A stretch of 64,000 nucleotides of DNA, taken from QZLE01 sp033852075 (GTDB lineage: Bacteria > Pseudomonadota > Gammaproteobacteria > QZLD01). Position numbers and translations under genes: made by a program. The stretch is taken from positions 1-64,000 of the forward strand of contig JAWSVC010000033.1 of assembly GCA_033852075.1 (NCBI GenBank), given 5' to 3'. Numbering within the stretch: position 1 is the stretch's first letter; every line of letters starts with the position of its first letter. Under the pieces are notes generated by a model. It saw only the letters and a program-made list of their open reading frames with translations. It was not told the origin of the DNA and made no database searches. Positions 24,247 through 33,363 of the stretch are shown piece by piece.

Positions 24247-25263
24247 TTATTTGGTAATAATATTCAGCAGATCTTTTATCCTCGCATCATAACTATGGTG
24301 TTTTAACACATGTTCATATCCAGCGTCAGCTATGGTATTTCTGGCCTTGTCGTGGTTTATGTAGAATTTTGCTTTCTCGTTCATTTCTTCAATGGTATTA
24401 AAACAAACGACGTGCTTGTCTTGCTCAAAGTATTGATCAATCTCTTCAACCCAGTCTGTTAATAGAAAACCGCCGGCCGCAGGAACTTCGTATAAACGTA
24501 GATTCATCGCATGCCCTTTGCCAAACCAATTATGAATATTTAAATTTACTTTGGTTTGGTTGAACACTAAATTAGTGTGCCGACCAAAGGCTCCTGGGTG
24601 TAACTGTACACTGTCGATATTGTCGTTTTTGTGCCATTGGGATATGGAGCTGTTTTTTTGCCATCCAGGTCCAAAAATATGTAGCCCGTTAACTTCTAAC
24701 TGACTTAATACTTCTTCGCGATATTTTGAGTGTGTTCCTAAAAAGCTGATGTCGTAACGTTTTCTGATTTTAGCACGTGAAAAGTGTGCTGTATTAACAG
24801 CAGAGGGCAGATGATATACGCTGGAAAGACCTTTTTCTTTATAGTCGGCAAGTGTTTTAGAACAGTTAGTTAGATATATGTCGTATGATGGCGCATTTAT
24901 CATTGAACGCTCATGGTCCAGAGGGTCATCTATCCAGTAGCCTACTGTGGTTATTCCCATGTTGCTGATTAGTTTTATAGTTTCTGGATAAATCTGCACG
25001 CCTTTTATAACCAACAGGAAATCTGGTTTATATTTGCGGCAACCAGCTATCAAAGTTTGGTTAACCGCGTAGTGGTATTTGTTTGTGTAGTTTTCTTTGC
25101 GTAATGGTTTTGGGTAAATATTAAGTGGGAATGGACGTTTGTCATAGTCAAAATATCTGACCTTATGGCCATCTCTTGTGAGTGCGTGACCAATATCAAG
25201 CCCAACCTTGGTTCTGGAGTTTTTGAGAGGAGTTGCAATGACGAATGAGTATTTCTTTTCCAT
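24247..25263 (-). CDS. CgeB-family glycosyltransferase
   Basis: From MEKKYSFVIATP (ATG at 25263, after GGAATAACACC; a longer frame to 25335 is less likely) the 338-residue protein resembles CgeB-type glycosyltransferases: an N-terminal segment with PDFLLVIKGVQIYPETIKL and GYWIDDP, then HLPSAVNTAHF, DISFLGTHSKYREEVL, and a C-terminal RLYEVPAAGGFLLTDWVEEIDQYFE block that matches the nucleotide-sugar site. No signal peptide, so cytoplasmic. It flanks the LPS cluster and probably adds a sugar to LPS or another surface glycan; donor and acceptor cannot be read. Confidence 0.75.
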   Translation of the reverse strand: MEKKYSFVIATPLKNSRTKVGLDIGHALTRDGHKVRYFDYDKRPFPLNIYPKPLRKENYTNKYHYAVNQTLIAGCRKYKPDFLLVIKGVQIYPETIKLISNMGITTVGYWIDDPLDHERSMINAPSYDIYLTNCSKTLADYKEKGLSSVYHLPSAVNTAHFSRAKIRKRYDISFLGTHSKYREEVLSQLEVNGLHIFGPGWQKNSSISQWHKNDNIDSVQLHPGAFGRHTNLVFNQTKVNLNIHNWFGKGHAMNLRLYEVPAAGGFLLTDWVEEIDQYFEQDKHVVCFNTIEEMNEKAKFYINHDKARNTIADAGYEHVLKHHSYDARIKDLLNIITK

Positions 25264-25427
25264 GGTGTTATTCCAAGATAGTCCCTTGATATTGTAAGTA
25301 TAGATATAAAAATTGTGATTCTCCTTTATACACAATAAATATTAAGTAATCGAGGCTTAAGTATGTATAATTCAGAAACAACAGGTTTTAGGCCATAGCT
25401 TTATTAGCAGTATTACGAAGAGACTAT

Positions 25428-26498
25428 ATGAGAGCTTATTTTAAAAAAAGGATAAAAAAGCCAGCGGATATTGTTAAGCAGCCATGGTTAGATTTTCAAA
25501 GGCTTTTAGCTAAATTTATATTTAAAGCAGTTAAGTCCAAAGTTAAAAAAAATATGCGCCCAGAATCTATAGAGAAGATTCTATTGGTTAGAAGAAATAA
25601 ACTTGGCGACGCAGTAAATACTTTGCCATCTATTCAAGCCTTAAAAAATCAATGCCCTGATATTAAGATCCACGTTCTTGCAAACAAATATAATAGTATT
25701 ATCTATGATAGATCACCCATTATTGATAAGGTTCATGTAATTGACGAGAAGTGGTTTTTGCGTAAGCTCACTTTTTTTGCAAATCCAGTGTTTAAAGATA
25801 TAAAAAAAGAAAAGTTTGATATTGTTATTGGAATGGGTGGATATTCTTCGGCTCTTTCTCAGCTTGTTCTATGGTCAAAAGGCAGGTATGCAGTTGGGCC
25901 AGTTTCAAATAAAGATACTTTTTATAACTTAGTTTTTGATAAAGGCGTATTAAAAACGTCTAAACATAAGCAACACCATACTGATGATATGGCCGATATT
26001 ATAAGGGAAGCAGGGTTCGCTATCCCTAAAGAACTTCCATTCCCAACAATTGTTGGAAATGGAAAGGCGGAAGAGGGGGTAATTGCAATTTGCCCGGATG
26101 TAAATAGAAAACAAAGTGAATATTCTATAGATAATTTCAAAAAGTTGGTGCAGCTTTTACATGGCCTTGACTTTATAAAGAAGATCCATTTGTTTTTAGA
26201 GTCTGAAGGCAGTAAGTATATTCAGCTTGAGGGGGAAGGTATAACCTGGATAAAAACTAAAAGCGTTGAAGCTTTTGTTGATGAAGTTTCAAAGTGCCAA
26301 TATGTTATTTCAACAGAAGGTGGTAGTGCTCATATTGCTAGCGCCCTTGGACTTGGGCTTGTGACAATTTCAGGCATGAATCATAAAAACTATTGGCGGC
26401 CATTTGGCGAAAAGGCTGCAATTATCGAAAAGCATAGAAGAATAAATGATATAACAGCTGAAGAGATAGTTGAGCAATTGTGTTTGATTAGTAAATAA
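25428..26498 (+). CDS. GT9 heptosyltransferase-like protein
   Basis: A 356-residue glycosyltransferase family 9 protein: basic N-terminus, ILLVRRNKLGDAVNTLPSIQAL near residue 46 (the GDA/GD acceptor-side motif), central MGGYSSALSQLVLW, and a C-terminal donor-site block ISTEGGSAHIASALGLGLVTISGMNH. ADP-heptose or a related sugar would be the donor. It is the only LPS-type gene here on the plus strand and converges on the main cluster, so it is a separate transcription unit. Confidence 0.8.
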   Translation: MRAYFKKRIKKPADIVKQPWLDFQRLLAKFIFKAVKSKVKKNMRPESIEKILLVRRNKLGDAVNTLPSIQALKNQCPDIKIHVLANKYNSIIYDRSPIIDKVHVIDEKWFLRKLTFFANPVFKDIKKEKFDIVIGMGGYSSALSQLVLWSKGRYAVGPVSNKDTFYNLVFDKGVLKTSKHKQHHTDDMADIIREAGFAIPKELPFPTIVGNGKAEEGVIAICPDVNRKQSEYSIDNFKKLVQLLHGLDFIKKIHLFLESEGSKYIQLEGEGITWIKTKSVEAFVDEVSKCQYVISTEGGSAHIASALGLGLVTISGMNHKNYWRPFGEKAAIIEKHRRINDITAEEIVEQLCLISK

Positions 26499-26537
26499 AG
26501 TTAGCACTAACTGCTTTCAAATTTCACTGTCTGGAAA

Positions 26538-27593
26538 TTATGCTATCTTTTTTGCAGAACTTTGTATTAGATTTATATAACCGTTATATACGCTTTCTAC
26601 AGACAGGTCTTCCGCAACTTTACTTGGTGGTTGTAATAATATATTTGGAACCATCCAAGGGTACCATCTAGTTTCATCTCCGCCGCCAAATAGACACACC
26701 ATCGGGATCTGCAAAGCTGCTCCTATATGTGTGGCGCCACCATCAATACATATAAGCTCTTTACAGAGCGAGAGCCCTGCAACCAGTTGTGGAATGTTAT
26801 CTGTTTCAAAGCCAAATACTCGTTTTGAATTGATACTTTTCAGTAGGCAGTCAGCTTTTTCATCGTCCCCTGGGTGCATTGGGTTATCTGCCGTGCCAGG
26901 TGACCAAAATATCAGGATCTTTTTTTCTCGGTGGTTGTTTAGAATTTTGGTGATCAGCTGCTCAAACTTTTCTATGCTCCAGCGACTGCTGAGTCGGCGC
27001 ACGCTGATATGTATGCCGAGAATGTCTTCATCTTCTGTAAATCCAAATTTTAAAGTTCTTTCTTGTGCATCGGCAACGTATTTTTCAATAGGGTATATTT
27101 CAAGCTTTTCTGGTTCGCTGCTTATATTTAGTGGCTTTAGTAGGTTGAATACCCCTTCGGCTTCATGGAATGATTTTGCGGGAAGTTTCTCTACAGGCAT
27201 ATCAATTTGTTTTGATAATTTATCTTTGGGGTCGGTATACCCTATGATGTGTTTACCCTTAATCCATTTAGCCATACTTACTGCATGAGCATTGTAATCA
27301 GATCCAGCTAGTATTATATAATCATAGTTCTTTTTTCTAAGTTCTATATATAGCTTAGCCTGATCAACGCAGTGGGAAATTAGCCCTTTTCTTTTATCAC
27401 GGTGCCTCGATTTTGTATAGACGAATATGCTGTCTATAAATGGATTTCCGGTGAGTACTAGTTGGTTATAACTATTAACCAGTACATCTACGCAGCTATC
27501 GGAAAAATTTGCCTTTATCGCACGGAATATTGGTGTGGTGCAGACAAGGTCGCCAATATTATCTCTTCTGATTACTAAAATTTTGGGGTTCAT
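26538..27593 (-). CDS. GT9 heptosyltransferase-like protein
   Basis: The 351-residue protein has ILVIRRDNIGDLVCTTPIFRAIK at the N-terminus and CIDGGATHIGAALQIPMVCLFGGGDETRWYPW at the C-terminus, the two conserved ends of family GT9. It is the last gene of the minus-strand LPS run, 12 bases after the O-antigen-ligase-like gene. Likely adds a heptose-like sugar to the LPS core; specificity is not readable. Confidence 0.82.
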   Translation of the reverse strand: MNPKILVIRRDNIGDLVCTTPIFRAIKANFSDSCVDVLVNSYNQLVLTGNPFIDSIFVYTKSRHRDKRKGLISHCVDQAKLYIELRKKNYDYIILAGSDYNAHAVSMAKWIKGKHIIGYTDPKDKLSKQIDMPVEKLPAKSFHEAEGVFNLLKPLNISSEPEKLEIYPIEKYVADAQERTLKFGFTEDEDILGIHISVRRLSSRWSIEKFEQLITKILNNHREKKILIFWSPGTADNPMHPGDDEKADCLLKSINSKRVFGFETDNIPQLVAGLSLCKELICIDGGATHIGAALQIPMVCLFGGGDETRWYPWMVPNILLQPPSKVAEDLSVESVYNGYINLIQSSAKKIA

Positions 27594-27605
27594 GGGGATA
27601 TTAGG

Positions 27606-28874
27606 TTAAGAAGATTCTAGTTTTAGTCTCTTTAGTAGGTAGTCGCCATGACCAAGCAGAAAACCTATTATGGCAAAATAGTATAAATACATATGTCCGG
27701 CAAGAAAAAGGTCTGTTTGGTTTTTTATGATGACGGTGAACATAAATGACAGCCCAGTTATACCGATTATTTTTATGGTTTTATCATTGGTTCGATAGTA
27801 TTTCCAGAATCTTTTTATAACGAATATAAAGGTAAACAGAAATGCTGTAAGGCCAACAATGCCAGTGCGTACCGCCTGGTCGATAAATATATTGTGGGCA
27901 TGCCCTTGGGTTAGTTGGCAGTAGTTATGGGGTTTTTGTTTTGAGTTTGCGTGGTCGTCCGGTGTTTTCCAACCATAGCCAATGCCTAAGGTTGGGTTTT
28001 CTTTGATACGGTCGGTCCAATAGTCCCAAATCAATATCCGGGCTTCTTTGGAACTGTAAAAAGTAGCAACCTCACTTGCAGACATGTTTTTTTGTGGTAA
28101 CCCACTAAAGATTCCGTTATAGATGGAGATAATCCCTAAAATAAAAGCTGTAAAAATGATTAATGATTTAAGTGAGTGACTGATTGAGTGCCAATACTTT
28201 GATGTTAATAATATAGCTGCAAATATGAAGGTGCTACCAATGGTGATAAATGCCATGCGATTATCGTTGCCAATACAGATTGGTAGCATAAGTACAATAG
28301 TGATAATTGCCAGTGGTCTGGAAAAGCGGAATGGTTTAAGAAATATCGGGATTATCATTAATGGGAATAAATAGGCAATATAGGTGCTGTAAAAACCAAC
28401 CCCGTGAATATCTGTCAGTTTAAATTGCCAAGTATTTTGGTTAAGTCCATTATTTGAAAAAATCGCTATAGCAAGGGTCAGGATAAAGCTAATGAGTAAT
28501 GATCCCGTAAAAAATTTTCTATTATCTGCTGCGCTATTTAGCCAGTACAAGGAAAAGAAAGCGGTTAAGCCAATGATTAGCTCGTGTTTTACCTGTGAGA
28601 GCGATACACTAGGGGCATTCGACCATGCTACTGATGCTAAGGCGATTGTCAGGAATGTTATGAATGAATAAAAAATGCCCTTTGAAGGCAGCGACTTGTT
28701 TTGTTTATAGATGCCAGCCGAGCAGATAAATGCAATAGCAATGCATAGATAAGTGAATGATCTTGTATTGGCTATTGGTAAGCCTATGAACAAAAGTGCT
28801 GCTGGTAAGAATCGCATATTTATTTTATTCATAATTCTGGGGGCAGACTTTGCTGCACGCAGGGTCAAATTCAT
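27606..28874 (-). CDS. O-antigen ligase-like membrane protein (WaaL/Wzy_C family)
   Basis: A 422-residue polytopic protein with about ten to twelve hydrophobic segments and one long periplasmic loop (about 255-335) containing RILIWDYWTDRIKENPTLGIGYGW and QGHAHNIFIDQAVRTGIVGL. That loop, with its Arg and the GHAHN histidine, is the Wzy_C/WaaL signature. Ligases of this family transfer undecaprenyl-linked glycan onto lipid A-core in the periplasm. Position inside the core operon favours a ligase over a polymerase. No O-antigen flippase is in the window. Confidence 0.8.
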   Translation of the reverse strand: MNLTLRAAKSAPRIMNKINMRFLPAALLFIGLPIANTRSFTYLCIAIAFICSAGIYKQNKSLPSKGIFYSFITFLTIALASVAWSNAPSVSLSQVKHELIIGLTAFFSLYWLNSAADNRKFFTGSLLISFILTLAIAIFSNNGLNQNTWQFKLTDIHGVGFYSTYIAYLFPLMIIPIFLKPFRFSRPLAIITIVLMLPICIGNDNRMAFITIGSTFIFAAILLTSKYWHSISHSLKSLIIFTAFILGIISIYNGIFSGLPQKNMSASEVATFYSSKEARILIWDYWTDRIKENPTLGIGYGWKTPDDHANSKQKPHNYCQLTQGHAHNIFIDQAVRTGIVGLTAFLFTFIFVIKRFWKYYRTNDKTIKIIGITGLSFMFTVIIKNQTDLFLAGHMYLYYFAIIGFLLGHGDYLLKRLKLESS

Positions 28875-28889
28875 TTTGTTCCCTCTCCT

Positions 28890-30011
28890 CTATAAATATT
28901 GATGATCAAGTATCTCTTTGATCATGTTGGCGAGCATATCAGGTGTAACAGACTTCATGCAAATATGATTGCTGCATTTATCTACAGAACGTCCGCACCG
29001 TTGTACCCAAGGTAATGTGCGATTGAATAGTATGTTTTGGTTTTTGCACTTAATGTTATCAGGGCTAATAGAATTATAACTGGCATTTTGCCAGAATTTA
29101 CCTGCACCACAGATAGTTGCTGACCCTGGGCCAAAGATGGTTATGGTTGGAGTATTGGTAATTTTACCAATATGAGCAATACCTGTGTCTGGTGAAATCA
29201 ATAGTTTTGCATTAAGAATAAGATCCCATAACTGAGTAAGATCGAGTTTTTCTGCGTAAGATTTATATGTTTGGTTTGGGTCAATAGAATCAACTATATT
29301 TTTCTCATTTTTTCCTGCGCTCCAGACTACTTGAAATCCCTGAGAAGATAAATTTTGGGCAACATTTTGCCAATTTTCAGCAGGCCACATTTTTAAAGGA
29401 GTGCTAGCCCCAACATGCAAAACACAATATGGTTGTTCTGGGTGTTCATATGGTGTGGTCGATGGTGCTGGCCAATCTTCAGGGTTATATGGTTGTGGTG
29501 CTGGGCCATTTATCAGGTCTGTGTTCATATCGGCCCAATTTGCAGGTTTATTGGAGTATGGAATTAGTTCATCAACAGGCCAGCTTTTATAGGTTTTTTT
29601 GTCTTCGGCAAATGCCTTTATCCATTTGCTTCCCAAAGCATAGGCCAGCCACGAATATCGATTGTCTCCTGGGATAAATGCTAAATCATAACCAGTGCTA
29701 TTTAGCAGGTTTTTTAGAGTTTCAATATCTTTTGGATCGTAAGGCTTTACAATAACTCCGTATGGTTTTTTGTCATAAAGTCCAGTTATGGCCTTAGGGG
29801 TTAATAGTATGATTTCAGCATTAGGAAATTGCTCTCTTGCTTTGGCAATTAGTGGGGTTAACATTATTGTATCCCCAAGTAATAGGTGATGCGCAATGAG
29901 AATTCGCTTTACATCTTTTGGGTGGTTGCGAAACGGATGCTTCCATATCCTTTTAAGTACATTGGAGAACAATAAAACTCGAGATGAAAATCTGCTCATT
30001 TTTAGTTGCAT
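28890..30011 (-). CDS. GT9 heptosyltransferase-like protein
   Basis: Family GT9, 373 residues: ILIAHHLLLGDTIMLTPLIAKAREQFPNAEI near residue 37, CVLHVGASTPLKMWPAENW in the middle and ISPDTGIAHIGKITNTPTITIFGPG at the donor site. The C-terminus is Cys-rich (CKNQ, QRCGRSVDKCSNHIC), a pattern seen in some core heptosyltransferases. Its start overlaps the stop of the preceding glycosyltransferase by 10 bases, so the two are coupled. Confidence 0.82.
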   Translation of the reverse strand: MQLKMSRFSSRVLLFSNVLKRIWKHPFRNHPKDVKRILIAHHLLLGDTIMLTPLIAKAREQFPNAEIILLTPKAITGLYDKKPYGVIVKPYDPKDIETLKNLLNSTGYDLAFIPGDNRYSWLAYALGSKWIKAFAEDKKTYKSWPVDELIPYSNKPANWADMNTDLINGPAPQPYNPEDWPAPSTTPYEHPEQPYCVLHVGASTPLKMWPAENWQNVAQNLSSQGFQVVWSAGKNEKNIVDSIDPNQTYKSYAEKLDLTQLWDLILNAKLLISPDTGIAHIGKITNTPTITIFGPGSATICGAGKFWQNASYNSISPDNIKCKNQNILFNRTLPWVQRCGRSVDKCSNHICMKSVTPDMLANMIKEILDHQYL

Positions 30012-31144
30012 GCCTCAAGAAAGATTTTTTCCATTTTTTCTACCATTAGCTCTTTGCTGAAGTTATGCAATGCAAATTCATATCCTTGTTCGGCCAAGCT
30101 ATCCGCAATTTCAGGAGAATCAAGTAACTTACTTAATGTTTCTGCAATTGCATCTGAATCCTCAGGCTGGATTATGATTCCGGTTTTGTTGTGTTCAATT
30201 ATCTCTGTGATGCTGCCTACAGGTGTCGATATTACTGGTAGTTTAGTGAGCATTGCCTGCATTAGTCCTTGCGGAACCCCTTCGTTTGCATAGGAAGGTA
30301 GGATGAAGATATCCATTGCCTGTAACCAGAGGAAAGGATTTTTCTGATTGCCAGGCATGGAAGTAATATTTTCTATGCCGGAATCTGTAATTTGTTTTTG
30401 CAAGGCCTCTTTTTGTGGGCCGTCTCCGACGATTAATAAATGGATATTATCTCTGTTGGAATTGTTTTTGAGTTTGGCAATAGCGTCAACTAGGTATTTG
30501 TGTCCTTTCCAGCTTCGCAGTGTGGCTAGAATACCAATAATGGTTTTATCTTGTGAAAGATTAAGTTCAGTTCTGGCTATCTGTTTGTCATCTGGTTTGA
30601 ATATGGATGTATCAATTCCAGTTGGAACTGACGTAATCATATGTGCAGGGTAGCAATTGTCATTTACTAATGTTTCTTTGAGTTTGATACCTGTGGTTAC
30701 AATATGTTCACAAGCCTTGGTGTAAAGCCATTTGGTAGTGAAATGGTTGTTAATCGGGGCTGAGACATGACGAGTGCGCACAATGGCAAATTTTTTGCCG
30801 GAAAACAATTTTGCCAGCGCAATCATCCAGCTGTCAGTAGAACTATGAGTATTTATAACATCTACTTTGGTTTTTTTCAGATAATTTATGGTTGCCAACA
30901 ATCCCTTTAGTGTTTTTTTTGCTATGGGTAAATGTTGAACCGGTATGCCTCGTTCTTTAGCCTCGTCGAAGATGGGGGCATGAGAAGGGCATATAATAGA
31001 AACATCATGCCCTCTTTCGATCATTCCTTGCGCTTCGGTTAGGATCCGGATTTCCTGCCCACCCCACCCACAAGAGGATTCTGTGTGGATTATGGTTAAT
31101 TTTTTATCGCCATCTGAAGCTTTGTTTTCTATGGTGTCATTCAT
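30002..31144 (-). CDS. GT4 family glycosyltransferase
   Basis: A 380-residue GT-B enzyme: TIIHTESSCGWGGQEIRILTEA at the N-terminus is the acceptor-side glycine loop, followed by HSSTDSWMIALAKLFSGKKF, VPTGIDTSIFKPD, GILATLRSWKGHKYLVDAI, and the EX7E-type block FILPSYANEGVPQGLMQAML with PVISTPVGSITEII. It overlaps both neighbours (8 bases with the WaaG-like gene upstream, 10 bases downstream). LPS-core sugar transfer is inferred from context. Confidence 0.85.
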   Translation of the reverse strand: MNDTIENKASDGDKKLTIIHTESSCGWGGQEIRILTEAQGMIERGHDVSIICPSHAPIFDEAKERGIPVQHLPIAKKTLKGLLATINYLKKTKVDVINTHSSTDSWMIALAKLFSGKKFAIVRTRHVSAPINNHFTTKWLYTKACEHIVTTGIKLKETLVNDNCYPAHMITSVPTGIDTSIFKPDDKQIARTELNLSQDKTIIGILATLRSWKGHKYLVDAIAKLKNNSNRDNIHLLIVGDGPQKEALQKQITDSGIENITSMPGNQKNPFLWLQAMDIFILPSYANEGVPQGLMQAMLTKLPVISTPVGSITEIIEHNKTGIIIQPEDSDAIAETLSKLLDSPEIADSLAEQGYEFALHNFSKELMVEKMEKIFLEACN

Positions 31145-32267
31145 GCTGTTCTATTAGTTCGGTATAAAGTTTGGTGAGATTTCTGGTCATGTTTTCAGCT
31201 GAAAACATCTTGGATTTTTCCAATGCCGCAGCACTCATTCGTGCCAATGTTTCTGGGTTTTGCAGCTGCTGCATAAAGTCTGTTATTGATTCGGTATCTA
31301 AAGCATCGCAGACAAAACCATCCTTTTCGTGCTCAATAATTTCTGCTGCGCCACATTTTGTACTGGTTATTACCGGAAGTCCAGTTGCCAGCGCTTCAAT
31401 AACCACATTTGGAAATGGGTCATATAGAGTTGGGAATACGAATGCATCTGCACAACCATAATATGGAGCTACATTTTCTTTTATACCAAGAAATTTTACT
31501 TTTTGCGTGGCTAGTAAATCTTGAGCAAGTTGTTGATACTTTTTACTATGTTTATCTTTGCCAATAACAATAAGCAAGGTATTGTTGGTTTTGGCGATTG
31601 CCTTAATCGCCGTTGCAAGCCCTTTGCGTTCGAAGCCGGAGCCTACATAAAGAAAAACGGCGGTTTCGTTTGATATGCCAAGTTCTGATCTGATTGTTTC
31701 GCGGTGTTTTTTTAGTTCGGCGTTAAAAATTGACAAATCGATGCCAGAATAAATTATGCGAGTTTTATTTGCTGCCTTTGGGAAGTATTCCTTGATCTCA
31801 TTAGCAACCATTTTGGAGTTACAGATTATCGCGCGTAATTGGTTGCTATTATAAAGCTGCTCTTCTGCCTTTAATGCATACTTATGAAATGGAGTGATTT
31901 TGGTTACAGTTCTGGATGTGTTGGAAATAACGCGGTCGCGTTGTTTTAACCATTCCTTGTGTACCCCATCTCCGGCTCGATAGATGTCACAGCATGGAAT
32001 TCTTTCATGGGATTGGATTAGATCGAATTTTCTATTGCTGAGTTTTTTGCAAACCTCTTTGGCAAATCTTTTTTCCCTAGACACTCGGCCCCATTTGGCT
32101 GGATTGCACTCTACAACCTTGACTCCATCCTGTTGTTGCCACTTACGGGTGAATATAGTTAGTTCTACATTATCTTTGAGGGCATCAATCGCTCTTGCCA
32201 AAAATCTTTCGGCGCCACCGTCAGGGCGGTATTTTTGACGTATTAGGGCAAGCTTGATTGTGCTCAT
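31137..32267 (-). CDS. waaG: WaaG-like LPS core glucosyltransferase (GT4)
   Basis: The 376-residue protein opens LALIRQKYRPDGGAERFLARAI and has the segment IQSHERIPCCDIYRAGDGVHKEWL, characteristic of WaaG, which adds the first outer-core glucose to HepII. The GT4 EX7E block is FVFPTLYDPFPNVVIEALAT. It lies between waaQ (6 bases upstream) and another GT4 gene, as in enterobacterial waa clusters. Family is firm; the exact linkage is inferred. Confidence 0.8.
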   Translation of the reverse strand: MSTIKLALIRQKYRPDGGAERFLARAIDALKDNVELTIFTRKWQQQDGVKVVECNPAKWGRVSREKRFAKEVCKKLSNRKFDLIQSHERIPCCDIYRAGDGVHKEWLKQRDRVISNTSRTVTKITPFHKYALKAEEQLYNSNQLRAIICNSKMVANEIKEYFPKAANKTRIIYSGIDLSIFNAELKKHRETIRSELGISNETAVFLYVGSGFERKGLATAIKAIAKTNNTLLIVIGKDKHSKKYQQLAQDLLATQKVKFLGIKENVAPYYGCADAFVFPTLYDPFPNVVIEALATGLPVITSTKCGAAEIIEHEKDGFVCDALDTESITDFMQQLQNPETLARMSAAALEKSKMFSAENMTRNLTKLYTELIEQHE

Positions 32268-32273
32268 ATGACG

Positions 32274-33362
32274 TTAGTCCAGAAGTTCTTTACAGTTGGA
32301 AAATACTTCTTCAACAGTAATACAGGTAAGACAATCACTGACCTTGCTGCTGGCACAACCATCAAGTCCGCATGGACGGCAAGAGTGATTGCTGGTGATT
32401 ACTTTGCTGTTGTCACTCCATGGCCGCCATTCAAGATCGCCACTTGGTCCGAATAGGGCAACGCAAGGAGTTTTAAATGAGGCAGCCATATGCATAGGGA
32501 CAGAATCTACGCCAATAAAAAGCTTTGCCTGTTCAATAAACGCAGCTAACTGCTTAAGGGTTAGTTTTCCGCAAAGATTAATGACTTGGGCACCACAATT
32601 GTCCATGATCTCTTCTACCATTTTTAGCTCGTTGCTTGAAGGTGCCGCAGTTAATATTATCTTAAATCCCTTCTCAGAATATTCTTCGCTAAGTCCATCA
32701 ATCAAAGCAGAAAATTTTCTACTTTCCCAGCACTTAAACAGCCAGCGTGAAGTCGGATGAATTAATATATAATCGCCAACGCTATTTCCCGCTAAAACAT
32801 CTTCGCGGAATTGTTCTGCTTCATTTCCTGGGATAAGCACCATATCACGTTCGAGTTGGCTAGGAGTTATTCCAATTCTTCTAAGAGCATCCAAATGTTT
32901 TTCAACGGTATGGCGTGGTTTTTGTGGGATAGGGAATAGATGTGTAAATGAGGTTTTCCAAAGCCAGCTATTTCGGCGCGGATATTTTGCAGCTACGGAA
33001 TATTTTGCCTTGATATATCTGGTAATGATTGCGCCGCGCCAGTGTTCTGTTAAATGGATTACAAGGCCATACCCTTCTTTTTTAAGTTGATTGAGTAATT
33101 CGCGCTCTTTTTCAAATTGACCTTTGATGCCTAGTTTTTTCCAACTGCGATCTATGGTGTGAACCTGATTGATTGCAGGGTGAAGTGTTAGCATCTCTTG
33201 AGTGTCGGCATAGACAAGGGCATCCACCTGTAAATGGGGGTGGTGATTTTTTAATACTTGAAAAACTGGGGATGAAAGCAGTACATCGCCGTGGTGGCGC
33301 AATTTGATTACCAGTACCTTTCTGATCTTACCAAAGTCGATGGCGTCTTTTATTCCGTACAT
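32274..33362 (-). CDS. waaQ: LPS heptosyltransferase III (WaaQ-like)
   Basis: WaaQ adds the branch heptose HepIII to the inner core. The 362-residue GT9 protein has VLVIKLRHHGDVLLSSPVFQVLKNHHP, VDALVYADTQEMLTLHPAI, HLTEHWRGAIITRYIKAKYSV and the donor block IGVDSVPMHMAASFKTPCVALFGPSGDLEWRPW, all close to WaaQ. A Cys-rich C-terminus (CRPCGLDGCASSKVSDCLTC) is retained. Its start is one base after the stop of the gene before it. Confidence 0.85.
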   Translation of the reverse strand: MYGIKDAIDFGKIRKVLVIKLRHHGDVLLSSPVFQVLKNHHPHLQVDALVYADTQEMLTLHPAINQVHTIDRSWKKLGIKGQFEKERELLNQLKKEGYGLVIHLTEHWRGAIITRYIKAKYSVAAKYPRRNSWLWKTSFTHLFPIPQKPRHTVEKHLDALRRIGITPSQLERDMVLIPGNEAEQFREDVLAGNSVGDYILIHPTSRWLFKCWESRKFSALIDGLSEEYSEKGFKIILTAAPSSNELKMVEEIMDNCGAQVINLCGKLTLKQLAAFIEQAKLFIGVDSVPMHMAASFKTPCVALFGPSGDLEWRPWSDNSKVITSNHSCRPCGLDGCASSKVSDCLTCITVEEVFSNCKELLD

Positions 33363-33363
33363 G

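Noticed and set aside
26731..27288. A 185-codon plus-strand frame opposite a GT9 gene
   Set aside because: Shadow frame, Ser-rich, no ribosome binding site.
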